Below, piece after piece: positions 9,275-16,964 of a stretch of DNA of 64,000 nucleotides. This DNA comes from Erwinia sp. SLM-02. GTDB lineage: Bacteria; Pseudomonadota; Gammaproteobacteria; Enterobacterales; Enterobacteriaceae. The position numbers were made by a program, and so were the translations under genes. Numbering within the stretch: position 1 is the stretch's first letter; every line of letters begins with the position of its first letter. The stretch is from the NCBI RefSeq assembly GCF_037450285.1, contig NZ_JAQISN010000003.1, positions 434,001-498,000 of the forward strand. The letters run 5' to 3'. A model generated the notes under the pieces. It was not told the DNA's origin, did not search any database, and was given only the letters and a program-made list of their open reading frames with translations.

Positions 9275-9320
9275 GGGCTGGTTCTGCTCAGGTAGGGCAA
9301 TCCGCAGCGCGATGCGCGGT
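9275..9320 (-). repeat. Partial repeat copy Rx, opposite orientation
   Basis: Contains GGGCTGG, then GGGCAATCCGCAGCGC, which matches the end of R3 and R5, preceded by the shared flank GCGAAAG. Only one arm is present. It sits between R1 and R2 in reverse orientation, so it forms a plus/minus pair with R1. Confidence 0.65.
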
Positions 9321-9333
9321 AAAATAGTCGTAT

Positions 9334-9538
9334 GGGTTCAGCCTCTGCTGCTGCTTCAGGGCGGTCCTCACGCCGCGTTGCGGTGCCTTCGGTAACGCCA
9401 TTGTGCCGAACGGATCGGCCTGGATTGAACGTCCCTGTTCAAGCCAGGCCTGACGCCAGCATCCCTGCTGCCGTCTCCTGGCGCAATGGCTCCACCTCAG
9501 CGCTGCGGATGCCCTGGCGCAGCAGCAGAGGCTGCCCC
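9334..9538 (+). repeat. Structured GC-rich repeat, copy R2
   Basis: 205-bp near-copy of R1. Outer arms pair over AGCCTCTGCTGCTGC, 15 bp without mismatch. The internal hairpin is at 9417-9450 with loop GTCCCT. R3 follows 53 bp later in the opposite orientation. Confidence 0.85.
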
Positions 9539-9591
9539 TTTAGTTGTTTCATCGCTTTTAGATTTTAAGGCAATGCGAAAGCTTGAGAGCA

Positions 9592-9783
9592 GGCTGGCAG
9601 TGCCCCCGAGAGGGCAATCCGCAGCGCTGAGCGGAGAGAGGAAGCCAGGATTCGGCCGCATGGACGCGGACGAAAGTCACAGCCGGGCAGGACGCCCGTC
9701 TGTGGCGGTCCGACCGGCTGACGAACGAAGTGAAGGGACCGCGAAGCGGCGCGAGGACCGCTCGATCGGGGGCACTGCCAGCC
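9592..9783 (-). repeat. Structured GC-rich repeat, copy R3
   Basis: 192-bp copy, reversed relative to R1. The terminal arms 9592-9609 and 9766-9783 are a perfect 18-bp inverted repeat (GGCTGGCAGTGCCCCCGA), unrelated in sequence to the R1 arms. The internal hairpin at 9678-9704, read on the minus strand, has stems CACAG/CTGTG and CGGGC/GCCCG, an A/G mismatch and loop GTCCT. It ends 35 bp before the convergent MDR gene. Confidence 0.85.
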
Positions 9784-9818
9784 AGCGCCATCATCCGCAC
9801 CGTCAAACAGCGCCACGT

Positions 9819-10805
9819 TTACAGCCTCAGCAGAATTTTTCCTTTCAACTCCCCGGACAGCACCGCCTCCACCGCCTGATGAATATCCGCCAGCGCGAAC
9901 TCGGCCACCACCTCGGTGGCAATCACCCCGTCGCGGATCAGCGCCATCACCTCATTAATGCGCCGCTGCACCAGCGCCTTCTCATGACCATGTACCCACA
10001 ACCGTAAATGGAAATTAGAAAAACGAATATCCGGCCTGCTGCGCCAGAACGCCGGAGGGATCGGCTGACCGGAAAGCAGACCATAGTGAATAAACTGCCC
10101 GCCCGGCATCAGCGCCTGCGCCAGCGTCAACGATTCTTCACCGCCAATGCAGTCCAGAATCGCCTCCACGCCGCCGCTTCGCTGCAGAGCCGCCAGCTGC
10201 TGCGGATAATCCGGGCTGCCGCTGTTCAGTATCGTCTCAGTAGGATAGCCGTCGAACTGCGCCAGGTTCTCTGCCTTACGTACAATCGCAATCGGCCTGA
10301 TGCCGAGATGGCCGGCAATGCGGATCAGCATCTTGCCAATCGCCGAATTAGCCGCATTGATGATTACCCGCATGCCGGGAGTGAAGTGCAGCTCTTCGGT
10401 CAGCATCAGCAGGGCGGTCATTGGGTTCACATAGCTGGTCGCGGCCTGCCGATCGCTGACGAAGTCGGGCAGGGTAAAACACCACTGCGCATCGCTGTCC
10501 TTATAGGTCTGCCAGGCACCCATACTGCCCACCGGCAGCACCCGTTGCCCGGGCGTCAGGGAAGGGTCGTTGCTCTGAAAAATATGCCCAATGCCTTCAA
10601 AGCCCGGTACGAAAGGCAGGGCAATGCGCGAACGGTAAGCGCCGGAAATAGTAATAATATCAGAGGGGTTAATCGTCGCCCATGCCATCTTAATCCGCAC
10701 CTGACCGGCGGATAATTCGTTCAGCTCACCGGATTCCAGCCGCAGAATATCCCTGATATTACCGAACTCGCGAACCATCGCTCTGGTGAATAAACTCTCT
10801 TTCAT
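9819..10805 (-). CDS. MDR-family (zinc-independent) enoyl reductase-like oxidoreductase
   Basis: Medium-chain dehydrogenase/reductase of 328 residues resembling quinone oxidoreductases and 2-enoyl thioester reductases. An N-terminal GroES-like fold (VRIKMAWATINPSDI, then FVPGFEGIG) is followed by a Rossmann domain with the NADPH loop ANSAIGKM. No zinc ligands are evident. Given a thioesterase, acyl-CoA ligase, thiolase and crotonase next door, reduction of an enoyl-CoA is the best guess; the substrate is not known. It diverges from the thioesterase gene across only 37 bp, so the two promoters must overlap or reach into the genes. Confidence 0.8.
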   Translation of the reverse strand: MKESLFTRAMVREFGNIRDILRLESGELNELSAGQVRIKMAWATINPSDIITISGAYRSRIALPFVPGFEGIGHIFQSNDPSLTPGQRVLPVGSMGAWQTYKDSDAQWCFTLPDFVSDRQAATSYVNPMTALLMLTEELHFTPGMRVIINAANSAIGKMLIRIAGHLGIRPIAIVRKAENLAQFDGYPTETILNSGSPDYPQQLAALQRSGGVEAILDCIGGEESLTLAQALMPGGQFIHYGLLSGQPIPPAFWRSRPDIRFSNFHLRLWVHGHEKALVQRRINEVMALIRDGVIATEVVAEFALADIHQAVEAVLSGELKGKILLRL

Positions 10806-10842
10806 GGTATATTTTCTTTAGTGGTTTCTGGTTTACAGGTTG

Positions 10843-11286
10843 ATGATTTTTATGCAGCAGTATAATAGTGAAACATTCCGCGTATCAATGCGTGATATCG
10901 ATCTGCATGGTCACGTCCATAATTCAGTTTACCTGGATTATTGTGAAGATGCCGTGGTTAATGCCTTTCGCCGTGCAGATATTTTAGCGTTATTTCGCCC
11001 GCAGACGGCAGGCGTGGTTTATCACGTTAAAAAATGCGAAGCCACCTTTCATTTCCCCTTATCGGTCGACGATGTGGTTGAGCCGCAGGTATTCATAGAG
11101 AAGCTCGGCAACAGCAGCTTAATATTTTCTATTCATCTGAATTTACAGAGCAAGGATATTCTCGCCGCTGAAGGAAAACTGGTCTGGGTCTGCATTAATC
11201 CTGCCGATAATAAGCCTTGTCCGATCCCCGATGAAACCCGCACGGCATTAACCCGTCATTTTCCGCAATCAGGGGCCGGTGCCTGA
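10843..11286 (+). CDS. Acyl-CoA thioesterase, hotdog (4HBT) family
   Basis: YbgC/FcbC-like hotdog thioesterase of about 147 residues. MRDIDLHGHVHNSVYLDYCEDA holds the family's catalytic Asp region and substrate pocket near residues 15-38. It would hydrolyse an acyl- or aroyl-CoA. The start is uncertain: ATG 10843 has CAGG 3 nt upstream, ATG 10852 has it 12 nt upstream, and a TTG lies at 10840. Its TGA overlaps the ligase ATG (TGATG), so it leads a coupled three-gene unit. Its base composition is visibly richer in A/T than its neighbours, which suggests transfer. Confidence 0.8.
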   Translation: MIFMQQYNSETFRVSMRDIDLHGHVHNSVYLDYCEDAVVNAFRRADILALFRPQTAGVVYHVKKCEATFHFPLSVDDVVEPQVFIEKLGNSSLIFSIHLNLQSKDILAAEGKLVWVCINPADNKPCPIPDETRTALTRHFPQSGAGA

Positions 11287-12803
11287 TGCCGGTCCACGAC
11301 AGGGTTCAGCAGCACGCCCGGGAGTTTCCTCAGTCTGTCGCGGTGAATATTGATGGCCAGACGCTGAGCTGGCAGCAGCTGCTATCCGGATCGCAGGCAC
11401 TGTATCAGTATCTCCTCGACCAGCCTTCAGCCGGGCATACCGTGGCGATCGCCACCGGCAATGCCATTGCTTTCCCGACCGCCTGGCTGGCGGCCACGGC
11501 GCAGCCTTTTACCGCAGCGATAATCGATCCGCACCTGCCTGACGTGCAGCTGCACGCAATGCTGAGCCGTATTAAGCCGGATCTGCTGCTGCTTAATCAG
11601 CAGGATCGGGCAACGATCGCGCTGGCGGATGAACTGCAGATCCGCTGGCTGGCGGTGGATCGGTGGCTGGAGGATGCCCCTCCCGTGACTGAAGACGTGG
11701 CCGGATTCTGCCGGGGGATGCAGGACGCAACGCCGTTTTTGATTAACTTTACCTCCGGCACTACCAGCCTGCCGAAGGCGTTTGTCCGTTCGCGTCGGTC
11801 CTGGCGCAGCAGCTTTGAAAACGGCGAAGCGATCTTTCAGCTGGCGGATGCGCCGTCAACGCTGTTTCCCGGCCCGCTCTCGAACGGCATCGGCCTCTAC
11901 TGTCTGAATGAGACGCTCTATGCGGGCGGGTGCTTCTACAGCCTCGGAAAGTGGCAGCCTGATGCCGCACTGGCGCTGATCGTGGAGCAGCAGATCCAGC
12001 GGCTGGTGGTGGTTCCCACGATGATTGCCGGTTTTTCCCGCGTGGCCGATGGCCAGATTTTTCCCGGATTACGCAACCTGCTCAGTGCCGGAGCCAAACT
12101 GGAACTGAACCACTACCGGCAGGCGCGGGCGCTGTTTCCGGCGGCGCGAATGCAGGAGTATTATGGTGCATCGGAGCTGGGATTCGTCGCCGTCTCCACG
12201 CTGAACGATGACAGCATCCGCGATTCCCTGGCCACCGTCGGGCAGGCTTTCCCGGGTACCACCATTGAGATCCTCGACGACGACGGTGCGCCGGTGGCGG
12301 CGAATCAGCCGGGGCGGATTTTTATTCGCAGCGAACAGATCATCGATGGCTATTTATGGGGCGATGACGGCAGCGCATTTAAAAAAACGCCGTGGGGGGC
12401 CACGGTATCGGATATCGGCTATCTGGATGAACAACGGAGCCTGCATATTATTGGCCGTCGCGGAAATATGATCGTCAGCGGCGGGAATAATATTTATCTG
12501 TCTGAAATAGAAACGACGATCAAATCGATCCCTGGAATTATTGAGGCGGTAGTCGTTGCCATTGATGATAATTATCTGGGGAAAAAGATCGTTGCTGTTA
12601 TTGAGGCGGAATTCAGCCTGGCGGAAACGATCCCGGAAATATGCCGTGAGTATCTGGCGAAATATAAATTGCCGCGTCACTATTATCATATCAGCCGCTG
12701 GCCACTCACGCCCGCTGGAAAAATTAAACGTGCCGAGCTGGAATTAAGGATCGCAAATCATGAATTCAGAACCGATCTCACTGAACTATCAGCCGGAAGA
12801 TGA
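11286..12803 (+). CDS. AMP-forming acyl-CoA synthetase
   Basis: ANL-superfamily adenylating enzyme of 505 residues. It activates a carboxylic acid via acyl-AMP to acyl-CoA. Motifs: P-loop-like TSGTTSLPK near residue 157, YYGASELG near 295, the ATP-binding Asp in SDIGYLDE, hinge GRRGNMIVSGGNNIY, and the C-terminal catalytic Lys in PAGKIKR. All key residues are present, so it should be active. The C-terminal part is A/T-rich. It overlaps the thiolase gene by 44 bp in another frame. The substrate cannot be read from the sequence. Confidence 0.85.
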   Translation: MPVHDRVQQHAREFPQSVAVNIDGQTLSWQQLLSGSQALYQYLLDQPSAGHTVAIATGNAIAFPTAWLAATAQPFTAAIIDPHLPDVQLHAMLSRIKPDLLLLNQQDRATIALADELQIRWLAVDRWLEDAPPVTEDVAGFCRGMQDATPFLINFTSGTTSLPKAFVRSRRSWRSSFENGEAIFQLADAPSTLFPGPLSNGIGLYCLNETLYAGGCFYSLGKWQPDAALALIVEQQIQRLVVVPTMIAGFSRVADGQIFPGLRNLLSAGAKLELNHYRQARALFPAARMQEYYGASELGFVAVSTLNDDSIRDSLATVGQAFPGTTIEILDDDGAPVAANQPGRIFIRSEQIIDGYLWGDDGSAFKKTPWGATVSDIGYLDEQRSLHIIGRRGNMIVSGGNNIYLSEIETTIKSIPGIIEAVVVAIDDNYLGKKIVAVIEAEFSLAETIPEICREYLAKYKLPRHYYHISRWPLTPAGKIKRAELELRIANHEFRTDLTELSAGR

Positions 12804-13965
12804 CTGGCAGCCCATCATCGTAGCGGCGGTCCGCACGCCGGTCGGCAGGGCATACGGCATGCTGGCCGCGCTGCCGATGGAGGCGCTGCTGGCACCGCTG
12901 TTCGGCAGGCTGATTGGTATGCTGCCGGCGGGCTTTCGCGCTATTGATGAGGTGATTATCGGCAATGCGACCGGCGGCGGCGGGAATATTGCCCGCCTCG
13001 CGGCGCTTAGCGCCGGGCTGCCGCTGGAGGTTCCGGCAGTGACGGTCGACCGTCAGTGTGGTTCAGGGCTGGAGGCCGCGATCAACGCCTGCCGCCTGAT
13101 CCAGGCGCGGGCGGGAGAGTGCTACCTGGCCGGCGGCGTGGAGAGCGTCAGTACCGCACCGTGGCGGGTGGAAAAACCCGGTTCGCTGAAGCAGCAGCCG
13201 CGTTTTTATGGCCGCGCCCGTTTTTCCCCGGACGCTATCGGCGACCCGGAGATGGGGGAAGCGGCAGAAAACGTAGCCCGCCGCTGTGGCATCAGCCGGG
13301 AACGACAGGACCAGTTTGCCCTGCGCAGCCACCAGCGGGCCGTTGCCGCACAGCAGCAGGGCGCATTCCAGAATGAGATCGTGCCGCTGAACGTGGCGGG
13401 GCAGGCGATCGCGCAGGATGAATGCCCGCGCCCGACAACTTCACTTGCCCGGCTGGCCGCGCTGCCGCCCGCCTTTGCCGCCGATGGCAGCGTAACGGCG
13501 GGCAACTGCTGTCCGCTTAACGACGGTGCATCGCTGCTGCTGGTGATGAGCCGCCGACTGGCGCGCGAGTGCGGCTTTGTGCGCGGGCTGCGCTTTGTTG
13601 ATGCCTGTAGCGCCGGCGTTGACCCGAATTACCTCGGGCTGGGGCCGGTTCCCGCCACGCAGAAGCTGCTGGTGAGGCAGCCATGGCTGGATCTCGATCG
13701 GGTGGCGGCTATTGAGTTTAATGAAGCCTTTGCCGCCCAGGTGCTGGGATCGCTGGATGCGCTGGGTATCGGCGAGCAGCGCGTTAACCGCCAGGGGGGA
13801 GCCATCGCGCTGGGCCATCCCTACGGCGCTTCCGGCGCGATGATGGTGACGCGGCTGTTCAGCCAGCTGGTAACCGCCGAGGGCGAAGACGGTTTTGGCC
13901 TGGCGATGCTGGGGATTGCCGGTGGCCTGGGGCTGAGCGCGCTATTCCGTGCGCAGGCGCTGTAG
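12760..13965 (+). CDS. Thiolase-family protein lacking the second catalytic cysteine
   Basis: Thiolase of 401 residues. The nucleophile Cys100 is in DRQCGSG, then NEAFA, and His353 is in GHPYGASG. The C-terminal motif that normally carries the acid/base cysteine (C-x-GGG-x-G) reads GIAGGLG here, with Gly385 (codon 13912-13914) where Cys is expected. Thiolases make or cleave 3-ketoacyl-CoA. With this change, thiolysis may be impaired, or the protein may do a different Claisen reaction. It starts 44 bp inside the ligase gene and ends the plus-strand acyl-CoA unit. Confidence 0.85.
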   Translation: MNSEPISLNYQPEDDWQPIIVAAVRTPVGRAYGMLAALPMEALLAPLFGRLIGMLPAGFRAIDEVIIGNATGGGGNIARLAALSAGLPLEVPAVTVDRQCGSGLEAAINACRLIQARAGECYLAGGVESVSTAPWRVEKPGSLKQQPRFYGRARFSPDAIGDPEMGEAAENVARRCGISRERQDQFALRSHQRAVAAQQQGAFQNEIVPLNVAGQAIAQDECPRPTTSLARLAALPPAFAADGSVTAGNCCPLNDGASLLLVMSRRLARECGFVRGLRFVDACSAGVDPNYLGLGPVPATQKLLVRQPWLDLDRVAAIEFNEAFAAQVLGSLDALGIGEQRVNRQGGAIALGHPYGASGAMMVTRLFSQLVTAEGEDGFGLAMLGIAGGLGLSALFRAQAL

Positions 13966-13984
13966 AGTGAGCTTTACTCTCGTC

Positions 13985-14015
13985 AGAACGGGTATTTCAA
14001 AAATACCGCAGTTCT
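13985..14015. terminator. Bidirectional stem-loop between thiolase and crotonase genes
   Basis: GGTATTT/AAATACC with loop CAA, extended by AGAAC/GTTCT at its base. It lies in the 70-bp gap between two convergent genes. The stem is A/T-rich, so termination is likely but not certain. Confidence 0.55.
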
Positions 14016-14035
14016 TCATGTAGAATTTCCCGCTG

Positions 14036-14887
14036 TTATCTGCCGCGCCACTGCGGCGGGCGGCGTTCGCTGAAGGCGCGCAGGCTCTCCTGATAGTCTT
14101 CGCTCTGCTGAAGCAGGCGTAGCGCATCCCCGGCAGAGGGCAGAGGGGCGTGCTGCTGCGTATCCTCACCGGCGGCGGGTAGAGGATCTTTCAGCTGTGC
14201 ATCTTCGCCGTCAGCAGCGGTATTCAGATGCTGTTTCAGCAGCGCATTGCACGCCCGTACCGCCAGCGGGGCGCTGCGATTAATGCGTGCCGCCAGCGTC
14301 AGCGCCGCATCTTTCAGGCCTTCAGGCGCGGCCAACTGATTAAACAATCCCAGCGCCAGCGCCCGATCCGCATCGATGGCCTCTCCGGTCAGCAGCAGCT
14401 CACGAGCAATATTGACCGGCAGGCGCGCCGCAAGCTGGCTGATGGCCCCGCCGAGCGGCAGCAGGCCGTGCGTAACTTCCGGCAGGGCGATTTTTATCCG
14501 GTCGCCGGCAACGATAAAATCGCAGTCCAGCGCCATCTCCAGCCCGCCGCCGATCGCATGGCCGTTCAGGGCCGCGATCCAGATTTTACGCCGGGGCTGG
14601 TGCTGCAGGGGATTGTAACCGCCGTGGCGATTACGCACCTTTTTACCGCCGTCGATAAAGGCTTCCTGTAAATCTGCTCCGCTGCAAAACGCGCTGCCGC
14701 TGCCGGTGAGGATCACGGTCCAGATGTCCGGGTTCTGCTCGCTGTAGTCCAGCCACTGCTCCAGCTCGGCAATCATCATCGCGTTATAGGCATTGCGCTG
14801 CGAAGCGCGGTGCAGCGTCAGGTACAGCACATGATGAGCGGGGCGGTCGGCAAGGACAAAGCGGGTAAGCGGTTCATCAATAATCAT
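14036..14887 (-). CDS. Enoyl-CoA hydratase/isomerase (crotonase) family
   Basis: Crotonase-fold protein of 283 residues. Oxyanion-hole segments are GSAFCSGADL (about 63-72) and GHAIGGGLEMAL, which includes one catalytic Glu; the second is in LPEVTHGL, so water addition to an enoyl-CoA is possible. A 13-residue tandem repeat (residues 228-240 and 241-253, EDAQLKDPLPAAG and EDTQQHAPLPSAG) is inserted before the usual C-terminal AFSERRPPQWRGR. Its ATG overlaps the LysR stop (ATGA), so regulator and enzyme are on one transcript. Confidence 0.85.
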   Translation of the reverse strand: MIIDEPLTRFVLADRPAHHVLYLTLHRASQRNAYNAMMIAELEQWLDYSEQNPDIWTVILTGSGSAFCSGADLQEAFIDGGKKVRNRHGGYNPLQHQPRRKIWIAALNGHAIGGGLEMALDCDFIVAGDRIKIALPEVTHGLLPLGGAISQLAARLPVNIARELLLTGEAIDADRALALGLFNQLAAPEGLKDAALTLAARINRSAPLAVRACNALLKQHLNTAADGEDAQLKDPLPAAGEDTQQHAPLPSAGDALRLLQQSEDYQESLRAFSERRPPQWRGR

Positions 14888-15825
14888 AAGAATTTCCCGG
14901 CGTCTGAGGCATCAGGCAAGTCTATCATGCCGCGATTGACCTGCTGCACCCACTCAATAAAGCAGCGCAGCGCGGCGGAGTGATATTTGCGGCTGGGGTA
15001 GTAAAGCCACAGCCCCTCCGGCCTGGCGGCATAATCGGCCAGAATTTCCACCAGTGTGCCGTTGGCCAGCCAGGGCTGTGCCAGTTCGCGCATCACCAGC
15101 GCCGCGCCCGCGCCGGCGCGGGCAGCCTGAATCATCAGCATATCGTTATCCAGCGTCAGGTCGCCGTTGACCGCCACGTCAAAGGGTTTCCCCTCCGCCT
15201 GAAACTCCCATTTGTACAGCATGCCGCTGGGGAAGCGCCGCTGAATGCAGGGGTAGCCCGCCAGCCGCTCGGGATGCTGCGGCGTACCGTACTCTGCAAT
15301 CAGCGCCGGGCTGGCGATCACCGCCCCGTGTATCGGCGGGCCAAAGGGTATAGCGACCATATCCTGCGGGATAGCCTCGCCGAAGCGAACGCCAGCATCA
15401 AAACCCTCGTCAATGATATTGACCAGGCTGTCACTGGTGGCGATCTCCAGCGCGATGTCCGGGTAACGCTGGCGAAACGGCAGCAGGATCCGCTGAAGCC
15501 AGAGCGTTGCGGCGCTGCGCGGCATGTTCAGGCGCACCGTGCCGCGCGGATCGGCCCGCCAGTTGTTCAGCTCATCCACTGCGCTGGAGAGGTCCACCAG
15601 CGCCGGTTCAATACGCGAGAGAAAGGCGCGCCCGGCCTCGGTCAGCGAGACGCTGCGGGTGGTGCGGTTCAGTAGCCTGACGCCAATGCGCTGCTCCAGA
15701 TGGTTCATGGTATGGCTGAGCGTTGACGGCGTAACGTTGCGCTCTTCCGCCGCCTTGCGAAAGTTCAGGTGGCGGGCAATGGCGGCAAAAATTTCCAGTT
15801 CCTGGAGCGTGGTGCGGTTTTTCAT
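14884..15825 (-). CDS. LysR-family transcriptional regulator
   Basis: 313 residues with an N-terminal winged helix-turn-helix (FRKAAEERNVTPSTLSHTM, about 22-40) and a periplasmic-binding-like effector domain from about residue 90. It is divergent from the aldo/keto reductase gene and coupled by a 4-bp overlap to the crotonase. It probably controls one or both; the effector is unknown. Confidence 0.9.
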   Translation of the reverse strand: MKNRTTLQELEIFAAIARHLNFRKAAEERNVTPSTLSHTMNHLEQRIGVRLLNRTTRSVSLTEAGRAFLSRIEPALVDLSSAVDELNNWRADPRGTVRLNMPRSAATLWLQRILLPFRQRYPDIALEIATSDSLVNIIDEGFDAGVRFGEAIPQDMVAIPFGPPIHGAVIASPALIAEYGTPQHPERLAGYPCIQRRFPSGMLYKWEFQAEGKPFDVAVNGDLTLDNDMLMIQAARAGAGAALVMRELAQPWLANGTLVEILADYAARPEGLWLYYPSRKYHSAALRCFIEWVQQVNRGMIDLPDASDAGKFL

Positions 15826-15926
15826 ATTGATGATTATTTTTCACTAAACCGGTTAAACGGCATCAATTGTTGATTTAATCCGCAGAAAGTATAACTGCTT
15901 CATCGCCAGTTAACCGGAGTATTACC
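15826..15926. promoter_or_regulatory. Divergent LysR/aldo-keto reductase control region
   Basis: The 101-bp gap contains the dyad ATTGATG (15826-15832) / CATCAAT (15861-15867) around the palindrome AACCGGTT (15847-15854). It is a plausible LysR binding region by position and symmetry. Confidence 0.4.
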
Positions 15927-16925
15927 ATGAAAAAAAGAACGTTAGGCAGTCAGGGTTTGCAGGTGTCCGCCATAGGCTTGGGCTGCATGGGGATGAGCTT
16001 CGCCTACGGTGCCAGCGATGAGCGCCAGGCCATCAATACGCTGCATCGTGCCTTCGACCTTGGGGTGGATTTTCTCGACACGGCAGAGGTTTACGGCCCG
16101 TTTACCAATGAATCGCTGCTTGGCCGCGTGCTGAAGGGGCATCAGGGTAAGGTCAAAGTTGCCACCAAATTTGGCTTCCATATCACCGATGAGGGCGAAG
16201 GCTGGGAGCGAATTAAAGGCGTGAACAGCCGTCCGGAAAACATCCGTGCGGTGGTGGAAGCTTCGCTACAGCGTCTGGGGATAGAGGCCATCGATCTGCT
16301 GTATCAGCACCGCCCCGATCCTGCTGTACCGGTGGAGGAGGTGGTCGGCACGATGGCCGATCTGGTTCGCGAAGGTAAGGTCCTGCATCTGGGCCTGTCA
16401 GAAATTTCCAGCGATACGCTGCGGCGCGCGCAGGCGGTGCATCCCATCGCTGCCGTGCAGAGTGAATATTCGCTGTGGAGCCGCGACCCCGAGCAGGAAC
16501 TGCTTGAAACCTGCCGTCGTCTGGACGTTGGTTTTGTTCCCTACAGCCCGCTGGGCCGGGGATTTCTGACCGGTAAAGTGGCGGCAGCCGGTACGCTGGC
16601 GGAGGATGATTTCCGCCGCTATCTGCCGCGCTTCCAGCAGCAGGCGTGGGAGCAAAATCAGAAACTGGTCGCGCAGCTGACGGAGATGGCGCAGGGCTAT
16701 CGGGCCAGCCCGGCCCAGCTGGCGCTGGCCTGGGTGCTGGCGCAGGGGGAGAATATCGTGCCGATCCCAGGGGCGCGTCAGCTGGCCCATCTGGAGGATA
16801 ACTGTGCGGCGGCCGATGTGGTCATTAACGACCGCGATCTTGCCACGCTGAATACGCTGTTTGCCCCGGCGAATATTGCCGGAGAGCGCTACAGCGAGCA
16901 GGAGTTTGCGCTGGTGGAGCGTTAA
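15927..16925 (+). CDS. Aldo/keto reductase
   Basis: NADPH-dependent TIM-barrel oxidoreductase of 332 residues. The catalytic tetrad is visible: Asp51 and Tyr56 (DTAEVYG), Lys81 (ATKFG) and His128 (YQHRPD). The C-terminal GARQLAHLEDN segment contacts the cofactor. It resembles the AKR11/13-type reductases next to LysR regulators. GGAG at 15917-15920 sets the ATG. Its substrate is unknown; aldehyde detoxification is common in the family. Confidence 0.88.
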   Translation: MKKRTLGSQGLQVSAIGLGCMGMSFAYGASDERQAINTLHRAFDLGVDFLDTAEVYGPFTNESLLGRVLKGHQGKVKVATKFGFHITDEGEGWERIKGVNSRPENIRAVVEASLQRLGIEAIDLLYQHRPDPAVPVEEVVGTMADLVREGKVLHLGLSEISSDTLRRAQAVHPIAAVQSEYSLWSRDPEQELLETCRRLDVGFVPYSPLGRGFLTGKVAAAGTLAEDDFRRYLPRFQQQAWEQNQKLVAQLTEMAQGYRASPAQLALAWVLAQGENIVPIPGARQLAHLEDNCAAADVVINDRDLATLNTLFAPANIAGERYSEQEFALVER

Positions 16926-16933
16926 GGGAAGAC

Positions 16934-16955
16934 GGCAGACCGCGTGCGGTCTGCC
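16934..16955. terminator. Stem-loop between convergent genes
   Basis: Perfect 10-bp inverted repeat GGCAGACCGC / GCGGTCTGCC with a 2-nt loop, between the aldo/keto reductase and the leftward aminotransferase genes. There is no long T-run on either side. Confidence 0.6.
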
Positions 16956-16964
16956 ATTAATGAT

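Noticed and set aside
8795..9783. ERIC, REP or a MITE as the identity of the repeat family
   Set aside because: I see no match to the ERIC or REP consensus that I know. The terminal sequences differ between copies and no target duplications are visible, so a named class would be a guess.
8728..10007. Several open frames of 70-170 codons across the repeat block after bioY, e.g. 9486-10007
   Set aside because: They are GC-driven frames running through inverted repeats. Similar peptides recur in each copy because the DNA repeats, and there is no ribosome-binding site or protein-like composition.
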